From: Candidatus Kerfeldbacteria bacterium
GTDB taxonomy: Bacteria > Patescibacteriota > Patescibacteriia > SBBC01 > JACPUP01
Assembly (NCBI GenBank): GCA_016192205.1
Contig: JACPUP010000062.1
Coordinates: 1 to 30,264, forward strand
Direction: 5' to 3'
Length of the DNA stretch: 30,264 nt
Shown here: positions 1 through 8,810 of the stretch, one piece after another
How the letters are laid out: each line of letters begins with the position of its first letter
How positions within the stretch are numbered: position 1 is the first letter of the stretch
The notes under the pieces: generated by a model
What the model saw: only the letters and a program-made list of their open reading frames with translations
Database searches by the model: none
Told to the model about the DNA's origin: nothing
Translations under genes and position numbers: made by a program

Positions 1-149
1 TCATGTGGATGACCGCGGCTGGCAACGACGAACGGATCGACAAAGCCAAGAAGGTGATTTCGGCCGCCGTCATCGGCCTCATCATCGTCCTCCTCGCGTG
101 GGCGATCGTCATCTTCGTGGCCGGCACGACCGCGAACGTCAGCACCTAG
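1..149 (+). CDS. VirB2/TrbC-like pilin subunit, C-terminal fragment
   Basis: The 5' end lies outside the window; the visible frame gives 48 residues ending at a TAG at 147-149. The fragment has a short charged stretch (GNDERIDKAKK) followed by one hydrophobic helix (VISAAVIGLIIVLLAWAIVI) and a short polar tail. This layout is what is seen at the end of the small two-helix VirB2/TrbC-like pilin proteins common in CPR genomes, where a lysine-rich loop precedes the second membrane helix. In such proteins the helices insert in the membrane and the subunit may be assembled into a pilus or secretion channel. The assignment rests on pattern similarity of a partial protein; another small membrane protein is possible. 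The ATG at 3 is probably internal. A stem-loop terminator follows about 20 bases after the stop. Confidence 0.55.
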   Translation, partial: MWMTAAGNDERIDKAKKVISAAVIGLIIVLLAWAIVIFVAGTTANVST

Positions 150-171
150 TCCTGATTCACTCGTACAACGG

Positions 172-206
172 CCCGGCTCCTCTGAACGAGGAGCTGGGTT
201 TGTGTT
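172..206 (+). terminator. Rho-independent terminator after the pilin-like gene
   Basis: Positions 172-182 and 188-198 form an 11-bp GC-rich stem (one G-T wobble) around the 5-base loop TGAAC, followed by the T-rich run TTTGTGTT. It lies 22 bases after the stop at 149. Its 3' arm contains GAGGAG, which could be mistaken for a Shine-Dalgarno for a GTG at 202. Confidence 0.7.
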
Positions 207-228
207 CGGGGTGCGTCTGCGCCACAAT
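200..228 (+). promoter_or_regulatory. Candidate promoter for the DUF2079 gene (leaderless geometry)
   Basis: TTGTGT at 200-205 and CACAAT at 223-228 are separated by 17 bases, and six bases lie between the -10 and the ATG at 235. That would place the transcription start at or next to the ATG. Both hexamers are imperfect, so the call is tentative; tyrS shows the same six-base spacing. Confidence 0.4.
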
Positions 229-234
229 ACCCCC

Positions 235-2166
235 ATGACCGCAGCACTGCGCGCGCGCCGCTGGGCGCTCCTCTTCGTCCTCGTGTTTCTCCTGGCCGCG
301 ATTGGGGTGGTGACGTGGAAATGGCAGCACGTGGCCTACGGCGGCATTGACCTCGCCATCTACACGCAGGCGTTGTCGGAAACCATCGACGGCCGGCTCT
401 TCAATCTCACCATCCACCCGCACAACTACTTCGGCGACCACCTGGAGCTCATCGTGTTTTTCCTGGTCCCGCTGTTCGCGCTGGTGCCGTCACCGCTGAC
501 GCTCCTGGTCGTGCAGGTGCTCGCGTTGGCGTCGGCGAGCATTCCCATTTGGCACCTGACACGACGCCGGTTCTCGTGGCCATGGGCGCCGCTCCTGGCA
601 GTCGCAGTCTATCTCATCCACCCGTTGGTCTGGAATGCGGCCCTGTTTGAGTTCCATGCCCTCCCGTTCGCCATTCCCCTGCTTTTTTGGGCACTTCTAG
701 CCTTCGAATCCCGCCAGTGGTGGCGGTTTTTCGCGCTGCTTTTCACGACGCTGCTGGTGCGAGAGGACTTGAGCCTGGCAGCCGTAGGGTTTGGGCTCCT
801 GGCGCTTTTGGAGCGGCGGAGTATGCGCTGGAGCGTGGTCCCAATCGTGCTCGGCCTTGTGTGGTTGAAGGCGTCGCTCACGGTCATCGGGTACTTCAAT
901 GGTGAACAGGGCTATAAATTCCTCGCACTCTATGCCTGGCTCGGGCCAGACCTGCGCTCAATGCTCCTCAATATGCTCACCCATCCCTGGTTGGTTCTCG
1001 GTCGGCTCGTCGGCATCACGCGCATCATCGGGCTCCTCGGCATGCTCTTGCCCTTTGCGTTCTTGCCGGCGTTGGCGCCGCGCGTGCTGATTGCCGGCTC
1101 GCTGTTTTTCATCCAGCTCCTCCTCATCGGCGTTGGCGAAAATACCCTGCGCACTCACTACCTGGCGCCGCTCCTTCCGTTCCTGTTCGTCGCGAGCCTC
1201 GACGCCATCAACCGCATCGGTCACGCTACCCACGGGCGCATCCTGCCGCACCTCCGACGCGAGTGGCAGCTGGCTGCCGTCGGATTCGGGACCGTCGTGG
1301 TCGCCGCCGCGGTCGTCGTGGGTCCGCTTGGGCAAACGCTGCTCGAATCGTTCAACGATCCTGCCCGGCCGGCTGCAGATACGAAAGCAACCCGTGCGTT
1401 CCTTCAGACGATTGAGCAACCGGCCCAGGTCGTGGCGAGTTTCACGCCGCTTCCGTACCTCGCGCAGAGTCCGGCCGTCTACTCGGCCCACTACGTCTTT
1501 CTCGGACACCGCCAGTACACGACCGCGCCCTACCCGGTCGGCGAGGACGTGCGACTCCTCGTGCTCGACGACCGCGACCTGCTGACGTTCGATCTCTTGT
1601 ATGCGAACGATGCTGCCACGGGACCAGGACGGCTCAAGGCATTCATCGAAGAGCGGAGGCTGGTCCTCCAGCGACACGTCGGCCACGTCCTTGAGTTCGG
1701 CGACGGGCCGGCCCTGCCACCGCCGACTCTGGCTGACCGGTCCAGCGCCGTCGACGACCACCTCCGCCTGACCGGCGCGAGTGCGCTCGCCGTCGAAAAC
1801 CTCGTCCTCAACGGTCACGCGTTCTCGGAAGCCGCATTCGCTTTACGGTTCGAAACTGCCGCCACGTTGACGACCAACCTGCAGTTGCGCGTGACGTTCG
1901 CTGACGACCGCGGCCGCCTCCAGCAGGAATTCTTTCCGCTCAATCCCCTCACGCCGACGAGCACGTGGGCACCACAGCAGGCCTACGCCGCTCCCTACCG
2001 CGCGATCCTCGCTCGAGCGCCGGTCGGCGCACTCCAAGCCACAGCCGAGGTTGTCCAGCTCCACGGTCAAGCCGGGCTCAACGGCCTGCGGAACATTGTG
2101 CCGCGCTACCGTACCATCGAGACGGTTGGTGCGCCCGTGGTTATGAACGCTGAGCGAACGCGATAG
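235..2166 (+). CDS. DUF2079-like multi-pass membrane protein
   Basis: Integral membrane protein of 643 residues from the chosen ATG. The N-terminal part has a first helix at about residues 10-30, then a DUF2079-like loop with YGGIDLAIYTQ and a HPHNYFGDHLE segment, then a series of hydrophobic helices to about residue 375. The remaining 260 or so residues look soluble and probably extracytoplasmic. DUF2079 proteins resemble GT-C glycosyltransferases, but their substrate is not established. A GTG at 202 is in frame, but its apparent Shine-Dalgarno is the 3' arm of the upstream terminator, so the ATG at 235 is preferred. The last 61 bases overlap the convergent membrane gene on the other strand. 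It faces the minus-strand glycosyltransferase operon and probably shares its envelope-glycan theme. Confidence 0.7.
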   Translation: MTAALRARRWALLFVLVFLLAAIGVVTWKWQHVAYGGIDLAIYTQALSETIDGRLFNLTIHPHNYFGDHLELIVFFLVPLFALVPSPLTLLVVQVLALASASIPIWHLTRRRFSWPWAPLLAVAVYLIHPLVWNAALFEFHALPFAIPLLFWALLAFESRQWWRFFALLFTTLLVREDLSLAAVGFGLLALLERRSMRWSVVPIVLGLVWLKASLTVIGYFNGEQGYKFLALYAWLGPDLRSMLLNMLTHPWLVLGRLVGITRIIGLLGMLLPFAFLPALAPRVLIAGSLFFIQLLLIGVGENTLRTHYLAPLLPFLFVASLDAINRIGHATHGRILPHLRREWQLAAVGFGTVVVAAAVVVGPLGQTLLESFNDPARPAADTKATRAFLQTIEQPAQVVASFTPLPYLAQSPAVYSAHYVFLGHRQYTTAPYPVGEDVRLLVLDDRDLLTFDLLYANDAATGPGRLKAFIEERRLVLQRHVGHVLEFGDGPALPPPTLADRSSAVDDHLRLTGASALAVENLVLNGHAFSEAAFALRFETAATLTTNLQLRVTFADDRGRLQQEFFPLNPLTPTSTWAPQQAYAAPYRAILARAPVGALQATAEVVQLHGQAGLNGLRNIVPRYRTIETVGAPVVMNAERTR

Positions 2167-3827
2167 ACAGACACCACCGCAGTCTCGAACATCGGCTCAA
2201 GAAAGGCTTTCTCGGCCGGATTGAAGCTGCCGAACGCCCGCTCAGCCTCCCCCCAGATGACGTGGGTGATGCGCTCGGAAGCGAGGAACCGTTCCTGTTC
2301 TTCCGGCGGGTCGAGGTCTTGGAAGAACCGTTCCATCAGGCGGTACTTGCGGCTGAAGTCCACGGTCTCAACCGGATGGGCGACAAACGAGCGCTGGCCG
2401 GTGAACCCGGTCACAAGGTTACTCGTCCAGACCGAACCCACGACCACTGATGCGCCGGGTGCGTCGGCAAGGACCTCGTGAGCACGCCGATACTCGGCCG
2501 GGAGATACATGGCAAACGTCTTCCCGCCTCCATTGATGGCGAGCCGAAGGTCATAGGTGATGAGAAAGAAGTTCGAGAGGAAAAACCCCGCGATGAACCC
2601 GAGCGTCAGCACGGCGCGGTTCGTTGTCAAGAACTGCCCTGCCGCGCCGAAGCGCCGGCGCACCCGGTCGGCAGCGACGACGAGCAGGTCTGCGGTCAGC
2701 AACGCCAGGGGAATCGACCACCCCTGCGTCAGTCGCCGCTGGAAGAACACCGGCGCGTAGAGGGTGAGCCCGTGGACGATGGCCCACACGGCCAGCACCG
2801 TCAGCGCGCGCCGCTGCCACGTGGCGCGACGACACAGGGCCAGCGCACCACCGACGAGCAACAACCCGTAACTGACGGCCAGGTTCCAGAAGCCCGGCGT
2901 GAGAAGGATATTTTGCTCGGCTCGACCGCGCGCAATCTCGTTGGTCAGAAGGAGTGTTTGCGCGACAAACGTTGGGGTGGCCAGCCCAGCGATGAGAGCG
3001 AGGTGAAGCATGATCCGACGAGCCGGCACCCCGTGGACGCCTTCGACCAGGCCGAGGGTTACGAGCACCATCCCGAGCGGGAGGGCATGGAACGGGTGGA
3101 ACGCGAACAAGAGGAGTGCAGCGCTGCCCGCCGCCAGGCTGTACCGCACCTGGCCGGACCGCCAGGCCAGGAGGGCGCCGCCGAGCACGATGAGCATGAG
3201 CGTCGTCCCGAAGGTGAAATGGCCGGTCTGGTAGAAGTTCAGGAACGGGAAGCCTTCGGTCACCCACAGGTCCATGGGATACGTGCCAAACACGCCGTCC
3301 CCGGACGCCGCCTGGGGAAACGCGATGAACGCCAGCCAACCAACGCCCGAGGCGAACGTCGCCAGCAAAAACCCGGCGCGGCGTCGCCGGACGTCCCAGA
3401 AGACGACGGAGACGAACCAATAGAGCACCGCGAGGAAGAATGGCACCGCCAGCACGCGGGCCAGATGAAACGCGACCGGCGCTGATGTGGCCGTGAGCTT
3501 GGCTAGCCAGCCAACGCCCACCCAGTAGACGTTGAGGTTGAACGGCGCATGGGGCTCGCTCGTGAAAGGATCCGTGAACCGCCAAGCGCCGTCCCGCGCC
3601 TGATCGATATAATTGTAATACACGGCGATGTCGCCCGACGCGACCGAGTGCAGGCCGGTGGCGATATGGCCGGGCGGCGTCAAGAGCCACATCACGAGGT
3701 ACGGCGCGCCGACGAGCACGAGCACCGCCAAACACGTCCAGCCGACGAGCCGCCACTCGCGCCGCTGAACCGACGGCCAGTGCTTCGAGGACGGATGTGC
3801 GTCGCGGTGTGCCGGCATCATAATCAT
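2106..3827 (-). CDS. Multi-pass membrane protein, probable GT-C type glycosyltransferase
   Basis: Protein of 573 residues. The first helix lies at about residues 28-50, followed by an extracytoplasmic loop with acidic residues (SGDIAVYYNYIDQARDG) and a series of about ten further helices, then a C-terminal soluble part of about 130 residues. An acidic first loop after helix 1 followed by many helices is the layout of GT-C enzymes, which use polyprenyl-phosphate sugars on the outer face of the membrane. I do not recognise a specific family. It is the last gene of the minus-strand operon, 16 bases after the GT2 gene. Methionines at residues 3 and 4 are alternative starts. The 3' end overlaps the DUF2079-like gene by 61 bases. 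Substrate is unknown. Confidence 0.6.
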   Translation of the reverse strand: MIMMPAHRDAHPSSKHWPSVQRREWRLVGWTCLAVLVLVGAPYLVMWLLTPPGHIATGLHSVASGDIAVYYNYIDQARDGAWRFTDPFTSEPHAPFNLNVYWVGVGWLAKLTATSAPVAFHLARVLAVPFFLAVLYWFVSVVFWDVRRRRAGFLLATFASGVGWLAFIAFPQAASGDGVFGTYPMDLWVTEGFPFLNFYQTGHFTFGTTLMLIVLGGALLAWRSGQVRYSLAAGSAALLLFAFHPFHALPLGMVLVTLGLVEGVHGVPARRIMLHLALIAGLATPTFVAQTLLLTNEIARGRAEQNILLTPGFWNLAVSYGLLLVGGALALCRRATWQRRALTVLAVWAIVHGLTLYAPVFFQRRLTQGWSIPLALLTADLLVVAADRVRRRFGAAGQFLTTNRAVLTLGFIAGFFLSNFFLITYDLRLAINGGGKTFAMYLPAEYRRAHEVLADAPGASVVVGSVWTSNLVTGFTGQRSFVAHPVETVDFSRKYRLMERFFQDLDPPEEQERFLASERITHVIWGEAERAFGSFNPAEKAFLEPMFETAVVSVYRVRSAFITTGAPTVSMVR

Positions 3828-3843
3828 GCGCGCCCGTAGGTCC

Positions 3844-4527
3844 TCACCGCCGGATGAGCAAATCGATGATCATCCGCAAATACGCGGTGACGACCGCCAC
3901 GCTGATCTTGCTCTTGCCATAACGGCGGTCTTGGAACTGGAATCCGACCTCTTCGACCCGGCCCGGCCGGCCGCGCACCAACAACTCGAGGAGGATTTTG
4001 TAGCCCATCGGGTTCAACCGCGGCGCCACGTTCGTGAAGAACGGCCGCTGGAGCGCGAAGTACCCGCTCATGGGGTCGCGCACGTGCACGCGGAACAGGG
4101 CCGTGGCCAGCCAGGTCGCCACGCGGCTCATCCACTGCCGCCAGGCCGGCCAACCCACGATGCCGCCGCCCGGTGCAAACCGCGACCCAACGACCACGTC
4201 CGCTCCCTGTGCGAGCCGCGCGACGAGCGCCGGGAGAATCGCCGGGTCGTGCGAGTGGTCAGCATCCATGGCCACGAGGAACTGTCCGCGCGCCTCCTCG
4301 AATCCCCGGACCACGGCCGAGGCCAACCCCTGCTTCCCCGAGCGCACGATGACGCGGACCGGGAACCGCTGCGCGAGTTCGGCCGCAACCTCGGCGGTGC
4401 CATCGGGTGAGCGGTCGTCCACCACAATCGCTTCCCAGTCAGTCAAGCCGACCGCGGCAATGCGCTCGATCAGTTTCGGTAGCGCGTCGCGCTCGTTGTA
4501 GGTCGGCAGGATGATGCTCGTTGTCAT
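3844..4527 (-). CDS. GT2 family polyprenol (dolichol)-phosphate mannosyl/glucosyltransferase
   Basis: A 227-residue soluble GT-A glycosyltransferase. The N-terminus has SIILPTYNERDALPKLI, then VVDDRSPDGTAEV, and the metal/nucleotide site MDADHSHDP, followed by VVGSRF and DPMSGYFALQR; these are hallmarks of the DPM1/polyprenol monophosphomannose synthase group. It should transfer a sugar from a nucleotide sugar to a polyprenyl phosphate on the cytoplasmic face, giving the lipid-linked donor used by GT-C enzymes such as its operon neighbours. The C-terminus RYGKSKIS is also typical of this group. No C-terminal membrane anchor is obvious beyond a weakly hydrophobic end. The start was set at 4527 because its ATG overlaps the TGA of the preceding gene (ATGA); the longer frame would run into that gene. 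Confidence 0.88.
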   Translation of the reverse strand: MTTSIILPTYNERDALPKLIERIAAVGLTDWEAIVVDDRSPDGTAEVAAELAQRFPVRVIVRSGKQGLASAVVRGFEEARGQFLVAMDADHSHDPAILPALVARLAQGADVVVGSRFAPGGGIVGWPAWRQWMSRVATWLATALFRVHVRDPMSGYFALQRPFFTNVAPRLNPMGYKILLELLVRGRPGRVEEVGFQFQDRRYGKSKISVAVVTAYLRMIIDLLIRR

Positions 4528-5852
4528 ACCGGTGTGCGGTGCGCCACCGTGAACCGCGGCGGTCCGGTCACTGCCAGCCAGAGGATGCCGAGCATTGAGA
4601 AATAAGCTACGTAGTTCATGTTGAAGTACCGCGACAGAAACCATACCACGAACGTGAACAGCGTTGACGTCCACAGCAACCGGGCCACGGTCGGGCGCTG
4701 CCGCAGTTTCACGAAGAGGAGGAGGAGAAGCGGCGCCCCGACCAGAACCTGCGGCAGGATAAACGGAAAGTAATCGTAGCGGTCAGCAATGACGCCGACG
4801 TGGAGGAGCAACGCCGAGAGTCCGACTCCCGAGATGGGATAACTGGTCACGAGCGCGCCAGTCGGGAACCGCCACAGATCGTTCACGAGTGCTTGGAAAT
4901 CCCAGATGGCAAACGGCCCGAACGTGAGCCCAAGGACAATGACAAACGCGGCCACCGCCCGCCAGCACTGGCGACGCCCGGGTCGCTGCCACCACACGTA
5001 CGCGAAAAAGAATGGCGCGAGCGGCCAGACCGACTGCTTGGCCGCAAACGCCAATCCATACCACACGCTCGCTGCGACGAAGCGGCGGCGGGTAAGCTGC
5101 CACACCGCGGCGGCGAGGAGGGCAAAGACGAACACGTCGTTAAACCCAATCAGGAAGTGTTGGAACCAGAACGGATTCAGCACGAACAGCGTCGCAATGA
5201 ACAACCGCCACTCCCGGCCGTGCGCGATGAGTAGCAAAAACCCGAGCGCGACGAGTTCGGCCACCAGGTAGACGACCCGCTGGTCATACCAGCCGGTCAG
5301 CCGCTCCAACGCCGCCTGAAACGGCAGCGAAACCAGCAGATGGAACGGCGGGTAGACGTGGTGGAACCACGGTGGGTTGGGCCGGAGGTCTTGCGAGAGG
5401 CTGTCGGTGTATGCGCCGTACGCGGTGTCGCGGTAATCAGCGCCGTAGGGATTCACCCCGCGCCGCAGCCAGCGCATGGCCTCCTCGGTGTGGACAGCGC
5501 CGTCGTGGATGTAGTGAACGGTCGTTCCGTTGAGGTAGCCGACCGGACCGTGGCGCAACCGGCTGGTCATGGTCGCGGTCATGCCAATGGTGATGAGCAT
5601 GAGCGTGACCAGACCGACGACCATCGCGCGCACGAGAAACGACCGTCGCGCTGCCAGCGGCGTCGCTGCCAGGAGCATCGGGACGAGCAGCGCCGGCACG
5701 AAGTACGGCGCCAGGCTGCGCGACACGCTCCAGGCGGCAGCGAACCCGCAGGCGGCGAACACCATGCTACCCGCCAAGGCCAGACGTCGATCGTGGGCGT
5801 CGGTCGCGTCTGCTGGCGGCAGCGTGCCGGCCTGGTGCTCGAGGCTGTTCAT
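4524..5852 (-). CDS. Multi-pass membrane protein, GT87/GT-C-like mannosyltransferase
   Basis: Protein of 442 residues with about ten hydrophobic helices. After the second helix there is a large outer loop with HYIHDGAVHTEEAMRWL and GVNPYGADY, a layout seen in GT87-like polyprenol-phosphate-sugar transferases, where the loop carries acidic catalytic residues. Further in, AFAAKQSVWPLAPFF resembles the conserved lysine-containing segment of GT87 proteins. It probably adds a sugar from a lipid carrier to an envelope glycan on the outer face. It is translationally coupled to the GT2 gene by an ATGA overlap, so the two products may supply and use the same donor. Seventy-two bases separate it from the upstream gene, with a possible internal promoter there. 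The exact substrate cannot be read from sequence. Confidence 0.62.
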   Translation of the reverse strand: MNSLEHQAGTLPPADATDAHDRRLALAGSMVFAACGFAAAWSVSRSLAPYFVPALLVPMLLAATPLAARRSFLVRAMVVGLVTLMLITIGMTATMTSRLRHGPVGYLNGTTVHYIHDGAVHTEEAMRWLRRGVNPYGADYRDTAYGAYTDSLSQDLRPNPPWFHHVYPPFHLLVSLPFQAALERLTGWYDQRVVYLVAELVALGFLLLIAHGREWRLFIATLFVLNPFWFQHFLIGFNDVFVFALLAAAVWQLTRRRFVAASVWYGLAFAAKQSVWPLAPFFFAYVWWQRPGRRQCWRAVAAFVIVLGLTFGPFAIWDFQALVNDLWRFPTGALVTSYPISGVGLSALLLHVGVIADRYDYFPFILPQVLVGAPLLLLLFVKLRQRPTVARLLWTSTLFTFVVWFLSRYFNMNYVAYFSMLGILWLAVTGPPRFTVAHRTPV

Positions 5853-5910
5853 CGTGTGTTCGTCACGTTCACTGCATCAACGCCGCGGTTCGCGTCGCCC
5901 TCACCCTCGT

Positions 5911-5919
5911 ATCATACCA
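5911..5919 (-). promoter_or_regulatory. Extended -10 promoter candidate inside the membrane-protein operon
   Basis: On the minus strand TGG-TATGAT lies at 5919-5911, about 58 bases before the ATG at 5852, in the only sizeable gap of this operon. No good -35 is seen, as often with TGn extended -10 sites. It could allow separate expression of the distal three genes. Confidence 0.35.
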
Positions 5920-5924
5920 CGGCC

Positions 5925-7244
5925 TTATGCGCTGCCCGCACCCGGAGCCACCGGTACGCTCCGCTGGCCGGACCACCGCTGCAGCCAGCGGCCGGACAGG
6001 GCCACCGCGAGTCCCAGCGCGTATCCGATCGTGGTTGAGATGAAGAGATAACTGACGAGCCAGGCCGTCACCACCCCGACGATGATCCACGGGCGGTGGC
6101 GCGGCGACACGACTGCAGCCAACGGAATCACCCACAGGAGATACCAGGGCTGGAGGTACGCGGAAGGAATGAAGATGAAAGCGAAGAGCGCCGTGAGAAA
6201 TATGCGCTCGCCCAGCCGCGGCCGATGTCGGAACGCCAGGACCGTGGCAACTGCCGCAACCAGGATTCCCAGGAGACGGAGTGTGAGCAGCGTCAGGCCA
6301 GGCGAGGGCGGCTGGCCGTCGAGCAGCGGCAGGCGCGACACCACCGGCCAGGTGAGCGCGACAAAGGGCGCGAGCTCGGCGTACACGATGACCTTCGAGA
6401 AAGTCGAGAACATGGCGAACAGCCCGCCGTCGACAAGGGACGGCGCATAGACGAGCACACTACCGAGTCCAACGATCAATGTTGTCAGGAGTCGCTGGCG
6501 GGTTGTGCCAGTCACGAGGAACGCCAGGACGAGCAACCCGGCCGGTGGCTTGATGGCGATGGCCGCCACGAGCGCCAAGCCCGTTACGAGCCGCGACCGC
6601 TGACCGGCGCAGACCCAGGCCACGAGCGCGAGGAGAACGATGAGGACGTCCGGGTGGCCATTGTTCGCCGCCTCAAACGCCAGCAGTGGTGCCAGCGCCA
6701 TGAGCCCGGCCGGAACCCGCGTTGCTACGGACAGGAACAGAACACACCCGACCGCGGCCAACGCAGCCACCAGCCGAAGGAGGAGCGCCGCCGATGGCAC
6801 ACTGCCGGTGAGTGCGTACAGCCAGCCCGGGAATGCGTGCCAGAACGGACCATACGGCGTGGGCAAATCCGTCCAACTTCCAGCCAGCAACCACTCATCC
6901 GCCACTGGACCCGAAGGCAAGGTCAGGTACGGATCAGTGCCGACGGGCACGCCAACGCTGCGGCCGACCGCGCCGAACGAGTCACCCGAGCCAAGGGGCG
7001 GCAGAAGAAAACAGCCAACGAGCAAAACGCCGAGGGCAATGCGTCTGGCACGTACGCTCACCCGCGACGCCCACACAAACAGCGCGGTCAGCGCAGTCAG
7101 CCAAAGCGCCAAAGCCAACCGCTGGTCAAACGCAAACGCGGCGTTCGCCCGCTCCGGCGTCACAATCCACCACGGCGGCGTCAGGAGCGGTGTGGCCAGG
7201 ACGGCAACGAGGGCGACAATGAGCCACCACTCACCGGATCGCAT
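5925..7244 (-). CDS. Multi-pass membrane protein, GT87-like glycosyltransferase
   Basis: Protein of 439 residues from the ATG at 7244, which overlaps the end of the preceding gene by 14 bases; the frame is open further upstream but that part lies inside the neighbour. It has about ten predicted helices. The first outer loop includes GDSFGAVGRSVGVPVGTDPY and then a segment with PTPYGPFWHAFP, which resembles the periplasmic loop of GT87-like enzymes (NPY, YGPL-type motifs). Inner segments with AIAIKPPAGLLVLAFL match the conserved K-containing helix of polyprenol-phosphate-mannose transferases. Role inferred: transfer of a sugar from a lipid-linked donor to an envelope glycan or protein. Operon neighbours support this. 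No Shine-Dalgarno is evident at the chosen start. Confidence 0.62.
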   Translation of the reverse strand: MRSGEWWLIVALVAVLATPLLTPPWWIVTPERANAAFAFDQRLALALWLTALTALFVWASRVSVRARRIALGVLLVGCFLLPPLGSGDSFGAVGRSVGVPVGTDPYLTLPSGPVADEWLLAGSWTDLPTPYGPFWHAFPGWLYALTGSVPSAALLLRLVAALAAVGCVLFLSVATRVPAGLMALAPLLAFEAANNGHPDVLIVLLALVAWVCAGQRSRLVTGLALVAAIAIKPPAGLLVLAFLVTGTTRQRLLTTLIVGLGSVLVYAPSLVDGGLFAMFSTFSKVIVYAELAPFVALTWPVVSRLPLLDGQPPSPGLTLLTLRLLGILVAAVATVLAFRHRPRLGERIFLTALFAFIFIPSAYLQPWYLLWVIPLAAVVSPRHRPWIIVGVVTAWLVSYLFISTTIGYALGLAVALSGRWLQRWSGQRSVPVAPGAGSA

Positions 7245-8802
7245 AGACGCGCGCTTCGGCATCCTCGTACACGAGCTCGGCCCTCGGCTCAGCATCGACC
7301 AGCCGCCGCATGGCCTCGTGGTCAGCGTCGACGAAAACGTACTGCGCGTCGAGCGTCGTCAAAGCGTCCCGCAGCGGCACGGTCAGGCGGCCGGTCGTGA
7401 TCCCCAGCCAGAGGTCGTAGCGGGTCCGGTCAGCCGTGTAGAGGAAGGTCGCGTCGAGGCCGGCCAGGTAGCGGTTGTGGTCATTGTGGTAAAACAATAC
7501 GGGAAACTCATCCCAGTCGCTGTGCACGACAATGGCGTCCGGTGGCGTGTTGGCCGCCAACCAAGCCAACGCACCCGCATACTGATCGGCGCGAAACCCG
7601 CCCCGCAAGTCCCGGTACTCGGTGTAGAGGTCACGCGCGAGGATGGTCGGGAGGAGAATGAGCAGGTACACGATGAGCGCGGTACTCGGGATGAACGAAC
7701 GCCACCGGCCAGCCAGGCGCCGCGCCCGCGTTCGCAGGGCCGCGAACGACGTCCGGACGAATGCGTCGGTGAACGCGGATACGACGAAGAGCATCCCGAT
7801 CGGCACGTAGTACTCGACGTACCGCCGCGATTTCACGGTGATGAGGAACAACGCCAGGGTGAGCAGGAGCAGCGCCAGCGAGCGCCGGGTCTGCCGGACG
7901 AAGGTCAACACGTACGCGAGCACCGCGATGAGGAGTGGCACGGTCAGCACAATGGTGTTCGTCAGGAGCTCGAGCGGCCGGTACGGGTACCATTCGCCGC
8001 CGACGCCGATGACATCCTGATAGTTTATGACACCGATGCGGACGAACTGGTCGAAGAAAAACGGGATATTGTCCGGAAAATAAGGGTTCACGACGAGCCC
8101 GACGACCACGCCGCCGAGTGCTGCCACGCCCAGTGTCACAGCGTGTGGCAACGACGACCGCGGCCCTGGGGCCCAGGCCGGGAACAACCGGTGCAGCACC
8201 TGCTGCGCAGACGTGCGCCGGGCCAGGCCGTCCACCGCCCAAGAGGCAAGCAGGAAAACGCCGGTCACCGCGAGCGCCAGTGGAAACCCCGCGTGCGACC
8301 ACGGGTAGAGGAACGCGAGCGCGGCCAAGAGTTTTGGCCGGTACCGAAACACCGCGTAACACACGAGGAGTAGGAGGATGAGGGCGAACGCGTTTCCCTT
8401 GGCGAGCGCTAAGCGGAACGTGAACGGCGTGCTGACAATGAGCGCCAGACTGGCGACGAAGGCGCCGCGGAGATTGAGCGCCCGCGCCACGAGGAAAAAG
8501 GTTACGATGAACCCTGCTCCCAGCAGCACGGTCGCAATCTTCAACCCCGTCAACGGATCGGGAAAGGCCACGAACGGAATGAGGAAGATGTGGTACAGGA
8601 AGTGCTGGTCGGCGTAGTGCGTGGCCAGCGCAGTATACGGCAACCAGGTGAAGTCACGCACCACGCCCTGGTCGCGAATGAGCTGCGCCAGCTTGGCGTG
8701 GTAGAACGCATCCGGGTCAGCAAACTGCGGACTCCACAGCATGACGCCGAAGAGTGCTACGGCCAGGACAATGAGGATGGTCGGTTCAAGCCAGGCTCTC
8801 AT
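7231..8802 (-). CDS. Multi-pass membrane protein with GT-C/oligosaccharyltransferase-like layout
   Basis: Protein of 523 residues and first gene of the minus-strand membrane operon. A signal-anchor helix (residues 6-25) is followed at once by SPQFADPDAFYHAKLAQLI, an acidic outer loop that resembles the first catalytic loop of STT3/GT-C enzymes, and by THYADQHFLYH. Around ten more helices follow to about residue 390, then a soluble domain of about 130 residues with PPDAIVVHSDWDEFPVLFY. The combination suggests a GT-C transferase or a distant oligosaccharyltransferase-like protein acting on the outer face, but the canonical STT3 WWDYG motif is not seen (WDEF occurs at a comparable place in the C-terminal domain). 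The substrate is unknown. Confidence 0.58.
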   Translation of the reverse strand: MRAWLEPTILIVLAVALFGVMLWSPQFADPDAFYHAKLAQLIRDQGVVRDFTWLPYTALATHYADQHFLYHIFLIPFVAFPDPLTGLKIATVLLGAGFIVTFFLVARALNLRGAFVASLALIVSTPFTFRLALAKGNAFALILLLLVCYAVFRYRPKLLAALAFLYPWSHAGFPLALAVTGVFLLASWAVDGLARRTSAQQVLHRLFPAWAPGPRSSLPHAVTLGVAALGGVVVGLVVNPYFPDNIPFFFDQFVRIGVINYQDVIGVGGEWYPYRPLELLTNTIVLTVPLLIAVLAYVLTFVRQTRRSLALLLLTLALFLITVKSRRYVEYYVPIGMLFVVSAFTDAFVRTSFAALRTRARRLAGRWRSFIPSTALIVYLLILLPTILARDLYTEYRDLRGGFRADQYAGALAWLAANTPPDAIVVHSDWDEFPVLFYHNDHNRYLAGLDATFLYTADRTRYDLWLGITTGRLTVPLRDALTTLDAQYVFVDADHEAMRRLVDAEPRAELVYEDAEARVYAIR

Positions 8803-8810
8803 GCGGATGA

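Noticed and set aside
1835..1860. tRNA-like GGTTCGAAACTGCC
   Set aside because: It is inside the DUF2079-like coding frame and no cloverleaf or acceptor stem surrounds it. No tRNA was found in the window.
2478..3485. Long plus-strand frame opposite the 2106-3827 membrane gene
   Set aside because: Its translation is rich in charged residues without hydrophobic segments or motifs, while the minus-strand frame encodes a coherent multi-pass membrane protein; this is a GC-rich antisense shadow. The same holds for 6096-7400, 6640-8373 and 11400-12818.
3844..4674. Longer start for the GT2 gene at 4674
   Set aside because: The extra residues lie inside the preceding gene and do not resemble a GT2 N-terminus; the ATG at 4527 overlapping the TGA is the expected start.
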